A DNA stretch of 64,000 nt from Elusimicrobiota bacterium. Its GTDB lineage: Bacteria; CG03; SLGR01; JAFGSA01. The notes below the pieces were generated by a model. That model saw only the letters and a program-made list of their open reading frames with translations. It was not told the origin of the DNA and ran no database searches. A program made the translations under genes and the position numbers. Where the stretch lies: NCBI GenBank assembly GCA_016934855.1, contig JAFGSA010000046.1, positions 90,848-154,847 on the forward strand. Reading direction: 5' to 3'. Every line of letters begins with the position of its first letter. Positions within the stretch are counted from its first letter, which is position 1. This document shows, piece by piece, positions 46,682 through 54,596 of the stretch.

Positions 46682-48939
46682 ATAATCCCGGGATGCACGC
46701 ATTCCCAGCATAACGCGTCTTTCTTTATCTTTCCTGAAACACATACAGGATTACACCATTCACCGCTCCGGCCCGAGGCGATCTTTTCTCTTGCCAGACG
46801 GATCGCGCTGCCGTTCCATATAGCTTCCAGTTCCTCTTCGCGGGAATTACCCACAGGCTTATTGCCGCAGAAACAGTGTATGCATACGGTATCGTTCGTG
46901 CCCAGGTTAAGCTGATGCCACGGCCAATGACACAGCAACCCGGGTTCTGTTTCATTGCCCCCCCCTTCCGGCCGGGTTCTGTCATCCGTTTTATCCGAGG
47001 GCGTTTCATTCGGATGCGGCAGATTATCGAACAGCTGTATTCCGCTCTCAGCCGCCTCTTCTGCCAGGGCAGCGACCTTTTGTCTGACTAGAGCCGCTTT
47101 CCTTTCGTCTGAAAAAAGACCGCTGTTCTCCTTTATGCAGTAATCCAGCGGAAGCAGCGACAAAAACTCGAATCCGAATTTCTTTGCGAATCCCACGACC
47201 CTGTCCAGCTCCGCCGAATTCTCCTCCATCACCACCATCTGCATGCCAAGCCTCATCTTCCCGCCCGCAGGCGTGCCTTCGGATTTCCTGTATCTGGCTA
47301 TCATCTCCAGTTTATCAAGCAATACGCCGAAATCCGCGCCGGTCCGTATTTTTTCGTAGGTCGGTTTTGTCACGCCGTCTATGGAAACAGTCAGGAGCAC
47401 CCTGGAAGAGCTCAATATCCTGCACCATGACTCGTCGATTAGCAGGCCGTTGGTGCATATAGGCTGCTCGATCTGGGGATAAGAGGACGCTTTCTCGAAC
47501 AGCCCGCGGAACCCGGGCGCCAGGAAAACCTCCCCCCCCACCCAGACGATACTCTGCAGGTAAGGCATAAGCCTGACTATCCCTTCAGCGGCCCGCTCCG
47601 ATATATCCCACAGAGGGCCGATCGCTTCGCACATCGCGCAGCGGAGATTGCACCTGTTGGTCAATCCCGCGACTATCCTGCGCGGGTACGAATCAAGATT
47701 CACTTTACGCCCGGATATCTCGATCTCGTTCAGCATCCAGTTGGAAAACCATTTCTCACCGCCGTAACGGCTTTTTTCCAGCGCCCTGCGGAACTCTTCC
47801 GCCGCCTTACGCGGTTCCCCGGCCGCCCGGCGCAGCCGCCCGAGTTCGATACGGGCGTTCCCCTCGTCGCATCCTTTCTCGATAGCGGAATTAAGCTCCC
47901 TTGCGGCCAGCTCGGTTTTACCCTGTTTTCCGTATATCCCTGCCAGCCTCATATTCCATTCACATCCTTCTCTTTCGGTCTCGTCTACGCAGCCGATCTC
48001 CCTGGCAGCCGCATCATAGTCATTTTTTTTCCACAGAACCCCGGCCAGCCTCAGGTGAAGATCCCTGTCGCGGGGAGACTCTTTCTGGGCATTCCTGAAC
48101 GCCCCGGCAGCCAGGTCATACCTTCGCTGCTGCTCATACAGCCTTCCGAGATCCGAGTATAACCTCGCCGTAACCGGTCCTTTAGAGAGGGCCTCCTCGT
48201 ATTTAATAACAGCCTTATCTATATCATTCATCTTTTCATATGCCAGCCCCATCTCCCCGCAGATCCTGCCGTCACCGGGACCCATCCGGCATGCGGCTTC
48301 GAATTCTTCCAAAGCCTCTTTGTACCTGCCCTGCCGGACATGTATACTGCCGAGCAGTTCATGTGCCTGGCTGCTGTCGGAACCGGAATCTATTTCTTCA
48401 TTGAGCTTTTCCTGTGCTTTTTCATAATCTTTTTCTTCAAAATATATCCGCGCCAGCTCCACCCTGACACCGGCGGGGCTGTCTTTGGAAACCGCGGCTT
48501 TTTCCAGATATTCCACGGCCGCATGAAAGTCTCTTTTCCTTCGGTACAGCAGCCCCAGTTCCCTGGACACTTCCGCCGTCATATATCCCTTTTTTTCGGC
48601 CTTTTTATACTCGCCTATTGCGGGATCGTAATCGGTCATCACGGAATAAACCCTTCCCATCATCGCGTTGATGTGCCCGTCGTCCGGGGCCAGCTTAGCA
48701 GCCGCGGCAAGCTCGTCAAGAGCAAGGTTATATCTTCCCGCATCGCAGTACAGCCGGGCAAGTTCCTTTGATGCGCGCACTTTGTCAAAACCGTCTTCAA
48801 CGGCTTTTTTCAGGTATTCTATCGCTTTATCCGCGTTTCCCAGCCGCTGCTGCTCGCACGCCGCATCGAAGTACCCGCTGCCGCTCCCGCCGTTACGCCC
48901 CATCTTCGTGAATCGGGCGCCGGAGCTTTCGCTATTCAT
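46678..48939 (-). CDS. TPR-radical SAM/SPASM-like protein, WVGGE variant (g27)
   Basis: A 753-residue protein with a GYFDAACEQQRLGNADKA cap and eleven TPRs (about 20-385). The junction FSNWMLNEIEISGRKVNLDS is followed by Cys430-NLR-Cys434-AM-Cys437. WVGGEVFLA is unique in having Val before GGE. VSIDGVTKPTYEKIRTGA follows, then LPLDYCIKENSGLF in the loop. A polar, charged stretch (SDKTDDRTRPEGGGNE) precedes CHWPWHQLNLG, CFC, AIWN and CNPVC, with an ALCWEC ending like that of g21. Both ends overlap neighbours by ATGA. Substrate unknown. Confidence 0.92.
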   Translation of the reverse strand: MNSESSGARFTKMGRNGGSGSGYFDAACEQQRLGNADKAIEYLKKAVEDGFDKVRASKELARLYCDAGRYNLALDELAAAAKLAPDDGHINAMMGRVYSVMTDYDPAIGEYKKAEKKGYMTAEVSRELGLLYRRKRDFHAAVEYLEKAAVSKDSPAGVRVELARIYFEEKDYEKAQEKLNEEIDSGSDSSQAHELLGSIHVRQGRYKEALEEFEAACRMGPGDGRICGEMGLAYEKMNDIDKAVIKYEEALSKGPVTARLYSDLGRLYEQQRRYDLAAGAFRNAQKESPRDRDLHLRLAGVLWKKNDYDAAAREIGCVDETEREGCEWNMRLAGIYGKQGKTELAARELNSAIEKGCDEGNARIELGRLRRAAGEPRKAAEEFRRALEKSRYGGEKWFSNWMLNEIEISGRKVNLDSYPRRIVAGLTNRCNLRCAMCEAIGPLWDISERAAEGIVRLMPYLQSIVWVGGEVFLAPGFRGLFEKASSYPQIEQPICTNGLLIDESWCRILSSSRVLLTVSIDGVTKPTYEKIRTGADFGVLLDKLEMIARYRKSEGTPAGGKMRLGMQMVVMEENSAELDRVVGFAKKFGFEFLSLLPLDYCIKENSGLFSDERKAALVRQKVAALAEEAAESGIQLFDNLPHPNETPSDKTDDRTRPEGGGNETEPGLLCHWPWHQLNLGTNDTVCIHCFCGNKPVGNSREEELEAIWNGSAIRLAREKIASGRSGEWCNPVCVSGKIKKDALCWECVHPGII

Positions 48940-50810
48940 ATGGGTTTAACCCTGCATATGGTTTCCGACATCCTGTAATCGCAAAGTCCCTCGTAATCAT
49001 CTTCCAGTATCTTTTTCCTGTACTCCCGCATTACTTCATTGTTCCATATATCGTCCAGCGCTGCCTTGTCATATACGCTTCCGGCCACTTTTCTGCACCT
49101 GCAGTTAGGCCTGATGCCGTAATTAACGTCCAGAAACAGGTACTGCCAGGGCCACAGGCATCTTGCTCTTCGCCGGCCCGCTGGTTCCGCTGCAGACCCG
49201 TCACCACCTATGGCGGGCAGCATGTTGCGGAAACATATATTGTATTCACGCGCCCTGGCCTCCAGTTCCGGTATCACTTTTTCCAGGTACGCGCCCGCCC
49301 GCTCGTCCTGGTGAAGAAATATATTCTCCTGCGTGAAAACATGATGCACGGGTATCAGCGAGAAATCGTCAAACCCGTATTCTCTAGCGAAATCCGCTAT
49401 CCTGTCTATCTCCGTATAATTGGATTTCATCACTACGAAAATAAGGGAGGTTACGAGTTTACCGGAATTTTTCTTGTACTCATTGATATTCCCGAGACAT
49501 TTCAGAAGTTTGCCGAATTCGGCGCCTTTTCTGATCTTTTCGTATATTTCCCGCCCGAAACCGTCTATGGAAAAACTCAGGTTGATATTAGCCCTGCTGA
49601 ATTTCTCCGCCCATCTCCTGTCAATGAACAGCCCGTTAGTTATAACGGACTGCTGCATCGACGGATACTGTGCCGCCGCCTCGAAAAGCTCTTCGAAATG
49701 CTCGTAAAGGAATACCTCTCCCCCGTGCCAGAGAACTTTTTCCATATACGGGAACCAGCTCTTGATCCCGGATGCCATGCCGTAAGGGAGATCCAGTATT
49801 TCCCTCCCGACAAAATCGCACATGGTACATTGCAGGTTGCACCTCGTAGTCAGCACCGCCCCGAGGACCCTCGGTTTCGATTCGAGGAAAGTCTTTCCAT
49901 CGCTTACTTCTATCTGGTTAAGTATCATGTTCCTGAACCATTTTTCGTTCTTCGCGGGGCTAATTTCCAGTGCTTTCTCGAATTCCTTCACGGACATATC
50001 AAACCTGCCCTCCTCCCTGTATATCTCCCCCAGCCTTATCCTGGTACGCGCGTCTTCATATCCCTGTTCGACAGCTTTCTTGCACTCTCTTGCCGCTTCG
50101 TCTGTTCTGTTCAGAAACCCGTTAATAAAGGATAATTCCGCGTGAAGTTCGCCGCATCCCGGATGCACGGCCAGGGCTTTTCCCAGTTCGGCTGCGGCTT
50201 CATCGTATCTGCCCTGGGCGCTGTATATTCCGCTTATCCTTCTGGAGATCTCGGGACCGCACCCTTTTTCGGCCGCTTTTTTCAGCGCGGCCAGTGCCGA
50301 ATCGTAATCCTGCTTTTTTTCATGGATGCGGCCCAGGGTTATGTAGAACGCCGGGTTATCCCGGTCCATGTCCAGAGCCCTGGCCAGCTCATCCAGAGCC
50401 GGCCTGTAATCTCCCAGTTCTCCGTAAACCCTGCCGATATCGCCGCGGACGGCGGCGGTGTCATACCCCTTTTCAAGCGCGGTTTTCAGCTCTTTCAGCG
50501 CGGCGGTATAATCTTTTCTGGATTCATGTATTCTTGCCAGTTCCGCATTCGGTTCCCCGTCACGCGGATCGAGCTCCGTTATTCTCTTCAATTCAGCTGC
50601 CGCTTCGTCATAATCCCCCAGCATCCTCAGCATCCTTGCAATGTTTTTCCCGGCCTGGATCCTGTTAAAACCTTCCTTTACTGCTTTCTTAAAGGCAGCG
50701 GCGGCTTTCCTGTATTCGCCGTTTCTGTCATATACGCAGGCTTCTTCGAAGCTGGCGATACCGCCGGAGTTATAATCCTTACCGCTGTTTTTTTCAGTAT
50801 CGATACTCAT
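48936..50810 (-). CDS. TPR-radical SAM protein, HH/CRC subclass (g28)
   Basis: A 624-residue protein: eight TPRs (about 18-285), LNQIEVSDGKTFLES, Cys324-NLQ-Cys328-TM-Cys331, WHGGEVFLY and SFSIDGFGREIYEKIRKGA. The loop reads PVHHVFTQENIF. The tail is CLWPWQYLFLD, CRC, DIWN, then LCDYRMSETIC, a C-x8-C pair ending RVKPI, as in g25 and g32. It follows the longest gap in the window (73 nt), so it could be the first gene of a separate transcript, but its ribosome site is weak. Its stop overlaps the start of g27. Substrate unknown. Confidence 0.91.
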   Translation of the reverse strand: MSIDTEKNSGKDYNSGGIASFEEACVYDRNGEYRKAAAAFKKAVKEGFNRIQAGKNIARMLRMLGDYDEAAAELKRITELDPRDGEPNAELARIHESRKDYTAALKELKTALEKGYDTAAVRGDIGRVYGELGDYRPALDELARALDMDRDNPAFYITLGRIHEKKQDYDSALAALKKAAEKGCGPEISRRISGIYSAQGRYDEAAAELGKALAVHPGCGELHAELSFINGFLNRTDEAARECKKAVEQGYEDARTRIRLGEIYREEGRFDMSVKEFEKALEISPAKNEKWFRNMILNQIEVSDGKTFLESKPRVLGAVLTTRCNLQCTMCDFVGREILDLPYGMASGIKSWFPYMEKVLWHGGEVFLYEHFEELFEAAAQYPSMQQSVITNGLFIDRRWAEKFSRANINLSFSIDGFGREIYEKIRKGAEFGKLLKCLGNINEYKKNSGKLVTSLIFVVMKSNYTEIDRIADFAREYGFDDFSLIPVHHVFTQENIFLHQDERAGAYLEKVIPELEARAREYNICFRNMLPAIGGDGSAAEPAGRRRARCLWPWQYLFLDVNYGIRPNCRCRKVAGSVYDKAALDDIWNNEVMREYRKKILEDDYEGLCDYRMSETICRVKPI

Positions 50811-50883
50811 AAATATTCGATCTGCCCGGTCTCATCCTCCGGTACAGGCTCCTGTTTATTTTAACTTATTTCCGGTATCCGTT
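50811..50883 (-). promoter_or_regulatory. Longest intergenic gap; weak promoter candidate before g28
   Basis: This 73-nt gap is the largest in the window. On the minus strand it has a TAAAAT box (50858-50863), about 48 nt before the g28 ATG, with TTTAAA 19 nt further upstream at the end of g29. That is a poor match to a sigma-70-type promoter. Two similar elements, TACCGGAAATAAG and TACCGGAGGATGAG, lie about 35 nt apart in direct orientation and could be a binding site. A short ACAGG/CCTGT inverted repeat has too small a loop for a terminator. Function is speculative. Confidence 0.2.
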
Positions 50884-52776
50884 TTAAAGACCGTGTTTCT
50901 CATCCGGACCCGGACTGTCACCGATGGAGCTTCTTTCGACCGCCCTCATCAGCTCCTTTTTATAAAGCTCCTTCTTTCCCATTCTCTTATAGAGCCAGCA
51001 GAGTTCCGCCCTGAGCTTCAGATTCTGCGGGTAATCCTTTAAAACATCCATTATGTGCTTTACCGCTTCATCGAACCTGCCGGCTCTGCTGTAAAGTCCT
51101 GCTATCTCTACATGCACGGATCCGTCTTTCTCGCCGGGAGCCGCTTTTTTCAGTTCCTCGATTGCGGCATCCGTTTCGTTCCTCTGTTCATATAGCTTCG
51201 CAAGCTCGATCCTGCAGACCGAATCTCCCGGATCGAGTTCCAATGTTCTGCAAAAAAGACTTTCGGCGGTTTTATAGTCTTTCATCTTCACGCTCAGCAG
51301 CCCGAGCCGCCTGATAAAGCCGGAGAACCCCGGGTTCAACTCTATTGCCGCGCGCAGTGAATCGGCCGCCTGGCCGTAACTGCCCTGGCCCTCGTAAGCC
51401 AAGCTTATATCGGAATACAGCTCGTATCTGCCCGGTTCTTTCTTCAGCGCGCTGTTTAATTCCTCTACCGCCCGGGCGTACTCACCTGTGTTCATGTATA
51501 TTCTTCCCAGGCTCCAGCGGACTGACGCCGTGTCATGGCCGCGATCCAGCGCGGCATTGAGCTCGCTTGCAGCTTCCTTGAAGTTCCCCGACTTCTCATG
51601 CAAAAACCCCAGCCTGGCCCGGATATCACCTTTTCCCGGATCAAGATCCGACGCAGCCTTATATTCCCGTAAAGCCTGCTCTTCTTCTCCCTCTTTTTCG
51701 CAGACCTCGCCCAGGAAAACATGCGCCTTGGCGGATGACGGGTTCAATTCCATCGCTTTCTTCAACTCCTTCTCAGCGGACTTCGCGTTTCCAAGCCTTA
51801 TATGGATACAGCCCAGGTCCTCATGAATACCGCTGCCTGAGTATCCTTTTGACAAAGCTTCTTCGTATTCCCTTACGGCACCGGGAAGTTCTCCTGTTTT
51901 CTCGTAAAGCCCCCCGAGAAGCGCATGGTATTCTCCCTTGCCGGGATTCATGCTGACGGCTTTCTCTAATTCTCCCAGGGCGGCAGAGTAATCTTTTTTC
52001 TCCCTCAGGATCATACCGAGTTCCGCGTGTATTTCATCTCCCGAGGCGGACAGGCCGGCAGCTTTATGGAACTGTTCAACGGCTTGCGCGTCTTTCCCCT
52101 GCCTGAAGTATATCCTCCCCAGAGAAAGATGCAGCTCCCGGGTCCCGCGTTCATCCTTTAAGGATTTCTTGTATGCCGAGGCGGCGCGCTCCAGGTCGCC
52201 CCGGCCCTCGTATATCCTGCCCAGGAGCATACTGCATTCCTCACAACCCTGCCCCGAAGATTCCGCTTTCGCCGCTGCCTTTTCGGCAGAGTCGTAATCC
52301 TTCATCATTTCGTATACCGCGCCTGCCTTCAGATAGTATCGGGTTTTGTCGAGGCCTTTCTTATAAGCCGAATTCAGCTCTTCGAGCGCCCGGCCGTACT
52401 CTTTCATTCTTATGCATATATCGGCGATATTCATCCTGACTTCCGCCGTATCGTACCCCGACATTACGGCTTTTTCAAGTTCTTCCAGCGCTCCCACGTA
52501 ATCTTTTAATCCCATGTAAGTCAGCGCGATCTCAAAATGTATCTGCCCTTTCCACGGAGCCAGCGCGGCAGCAGACCGCAATTTTGACAGCGCTCCGTCC
52601 GCTTCGCCGGATTCACGAAGAGATCTTCCTTCTTCTATATAGCTGCGGACCACCACGTATTTTCTGGAATACCTGCCGAAAAAAACTTTCTCCCATATTA
52701 GAACCGCCAGGTTTGCCATTCTGCCCCTGAGAGACCCGAGACTCCCTATCCTTTTTTTATTGACAGCGCCTGTCAT
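50884..52776 (-). CDS. TPR-only protein without a radical SAM domain (g29)
   Basis: About 630 residues. After a basic N-terminus with a short hydrophobic patch (about 20-35, LAVLIWEKVFFG), residues 42-615 form about 17 consecutive TPRs of the same style as the enzymes (ELGxxY, KGYD, NPGKGE). There is no CxxxCxxC and no SPASM-like tail. Its last unit (LYKRMGKKELYKKELMRAV) resembles the last TPR of g22 and g30, so it may have lost a CNYxCxYC-class domain. Alternatively it may act in trans with g30, whose stop it overlaps by ATGA. I start at 52776 because of that overlap; the frame is open to 52938. It is probably a scaffold or adaptor; the partner is unknown. Confidence 0.88.
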   Translation of the reverse strand: MTGAVNKKRIGSLGSLRGRMANLAVLIWEKVFFGRYSRKYVVVRSYIEEGRSLRESGEADGALSKLRSAAALAPWKGQIHFEIALTYMGLKDYVGALEELEKAVMSGYDTAEVRMNIADICIRMKEYGRALEELNSAYKKGLDKTRYYLKAGAVYEMMKDYDSAEKAAAKAESSGQGCEECSMLLGRIYEGRGDLERAASAYKKSLKDERGTRELHLSLGRIYFRQGKDAQAVEQFHKAAGLSASGDEIHAELGMILREKKDYSAALGELEKAVSMNPGKGEYHALLGGLYEKTGELPGAVREYEEALSKGYSGSGIHEDLGCIHIRLGNAKSAEKELKKAMELNPSSAKAHVFLGEVCEKEGEEEQALREYKAASDLDPGKGDIRARLGFLHEKSGNFKEAASELNAALDRGHDTASVRWSLGRIYMNTGEYARAVEELNSALKKEPGRYELYSDISLAYEGQGSYGQAADSLRAAIELNPGFSGFIRRLGLLSVKMKDYKTAESLFCRTLELDPGDSVCRIELAKLYEQRNETDAAIEELKKAAPGEKDGSVHVEIAGLYSRAGRFDEAVKHIMDVLKDYPQNLKLRAELCWLYKRMGKKELYKKELMRAVERSSIGDSPGPDEKHGL

Positions 52777-54596
52777 CGGGCCGGCGGGGCATCCCAGAAC
52801 AGTGCCCAGTCCTCTTCTTTCCCTACGATCATGCTTTTCCAGCAGGCGCATTTTTCGCTCGTGCACATTTCTGCTTCCTCCAGCAGCTTGAGCGAGCCGT
52901 CCGCCATATTGCCGAGCCCGCGGAGATCCTCGCAGCACCTGGTGACGCTGCCGTCGGGGAATATCACGGCATACATCTGCCCCATCCTGCAGACCCGGCC
53001 GCTGTTCTTCTTATAACGGCCCGAATCAAGACTCCAGTTGATATTTTTCATGTTGACCGGCAGTTTCATCCCCTGAGCGCGCAGGTATTCGCATTCGTCT
53101 TCGGTATATGCTTCGGGATAGGTTTTCCCGCCGAACCGGCCGCTGAACGGCTGAGTCACGAGCGTTATCCCTTCCCGCTGCGCGTCTTTCTTTATAATCT
53201 CTATCCCGTCCATCTGGGGCGGATAAGCTACGTAGCTTATCCATGTCTCGGCGCCAGCTTTTTTCAATGCAGCCAGTTTCCCGATGAACTCCCTCCATTC
53301 CGCTTTACGGGGATGGAAACTCGCGCCTATTCTTATTCCTTCGAGAGGCATTTTTCCTATAAGGGACCCCGGATCCCAGAACAGGTTGGTCTGGAACTCC
53401 ATGGTATGCATCCGGGCGAGTTTCCCCGCGAGCTCTACAAAATCCGGATAGACGAAAGGCTCACCGCCGGTTATATTGAGATGGCACGAACCGTACCTGT
53501 CATAGACGTTTTTCCATATCTTGCGCCATCTGCCCGGCGCCAGTATCAGCGTCTCCAGCCCTTCCGTGTCTCTCCTGCTCCAGCTCCAGCCCTCCGTGTT
53601 GTAGCTGCAGTACTCGCATCCGTAGTTGCACCTGTACGTGATGCGCCAGGTGAAGAATACGCGGTAAGGCTCGGGACCACTGCGCGGTTCGCGGCCGGCC
53701 GAATCATCGGTTTTGTACAGATTTACCAGGCTGGCGTCTTCCGTCACCTTTTTCAGTTCTTCCATAATGCGGCCGTCCTCCCGTGCCAGGGAGACTGCTT
53801 TTCCGAGTTCTTCCCTGTACAGACGGTATTCCCCGGCTTTCTTATAGGCGGCACACAGATCTACCCTGTAGAGCGCGTTTGCAGGATTCAGCTCAAGTGC
53901 TTTCCTGTATTCTTCCGCCGCCAGCCTGTATTCCCCAGCGGCAACAAGAACGTCTCCCGTATCCCTGTGCAGGTCCTCCGATTCAAACCCTCCGTCCGCG
54001 GCAAGTTTAAGCGACTGCCTGGCTTTTTCATAATCTCCTGAATCCTTATATATCCTGCCCATTCTCCAATGCGCCTCGCATTTGCCGGCGTCTATCCTGA
54101 TCATCTCGCCGAAGATTTTCAGCGCTTCATCATATTTTCTTTCCTGTTCGTGAAGTTTCCCGAGTTTCATGAGTATATCGTCTCTTCCGGGATCCAGACG
54201 CAGAGCGGCGGAGAACTCCCTGGCGGCCTTATCGCTCTTTCCCTGCCTGGAATACATGTCCCCCATATCAGAACGCAGCCGGGCTGTATCGTATCCTTTT
54301 TTAATCGCTTTTCTGAAGTTCCTTTCCGCAGCGCCGTACCTGTTTTCCCTATCGAACACGAGTCCTATCTCGAAGTACGCTTCTCCGTCTTCGGGACTTA
54401 CCTTAAGAGCCCTCCGGAGTTCCTTAATCGCCTTTTTGGTATCGCCTATATCGCGGTATATCCTGCCCATATTCTTCCTTGCAGAGGATTCGTCAAAACC
54501 GGCAGCGATAGCCTTTTTAAGCGCTTTCAGCGATTCTTCGCGCCGGCCTTCCTTTTCATATCTGCAGGCCGAGTTAAAAATATCGGCACCGCTCAT
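52773..54596 (-). CDS. TPR-radical SAM protein, CNYxCxYC class (g30)
   Basis: About 607 residues with eight TPRs (5-265) ending in YRLYREELGKAV, then a linker and Cys323-NYG-Cys327-EY-Cys330 followed by SYNTEGWSW. ITGGEPFVYPDF, FQTNLFWD, GASFHPRKAEW and WISYVAYPPQM match g22. The tail is CRMGQMYAVIFPDGSVTRCC, LGNM, then MCTSEKCACWKSM and WALFWDAPP. The start at 54596 gives an ATGA overlap with g31; upstream in-frame ATGs at 54608 and 54638 lie within g31. It is closely related to g22 across about 300 residues by eye, although the genes are 15 kb apart. Substrate unknown. Confidence 0.9.
   Translation of the reverse strand: MSGADIFNSACRYEKEGRREESLKALKKAIAAGFDESSARKNMGRIYRDIGDTKKAIKELRRALKVSPEDGEAYFEIGLVFDRENRYGAAERNFRKAIKKGYDTARLRSDMGDMYSRQGKSDKAAREFSAALRLDPGRDDILMKLGKLHEQERKYDEALKIFGEMIRIDAGKCEAHWRMGRIYKDSGDYEKARQSLKLAADGGFESEDLHRDTGDVLVAAGEYRLAAEEYRKALELNPANALYRVDLCAAYKKAGEYRLYREELGKAVSLAREDGRIMEELKKVTEDASLVNLYKTDDSAGREPRSGPEPYRVFFTWRITYRCNYGCEYCSYNTEGWSWSRRDTEGLETLILAPGRWRKIWKNVYDRYGSCHLNITGGEPFVYPDFVELAGKLARMHTMEFQTNLFWDPGSLIGKMPLEGIRIGASFHPRKAEWREFIGKLAALKKAGAETWISYVAYPPQMDGIEIIKKDAQREGITLVTQPFSGRFGGKTYPEAYTEDECEYLRAQGMKLPVNMKNINWSLDSGRYKKNSGRVCRMGQMYAVIFPDGSVTRCCEDLRGLGNMADGSLKLLEEAEMCTSEKCACWKSMIVGKEEDWALFWDAPPAR

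Noticed and set aside
50796..50835. Tiny minus-strand frame (about 13 codons) overlapping the g28 start, with GGAGG just before its ATG
   Set aside because: GGAGG abuts the ATG with no spacing, so it is not a usable ribosome site, and the peptide has no leader-like feature.
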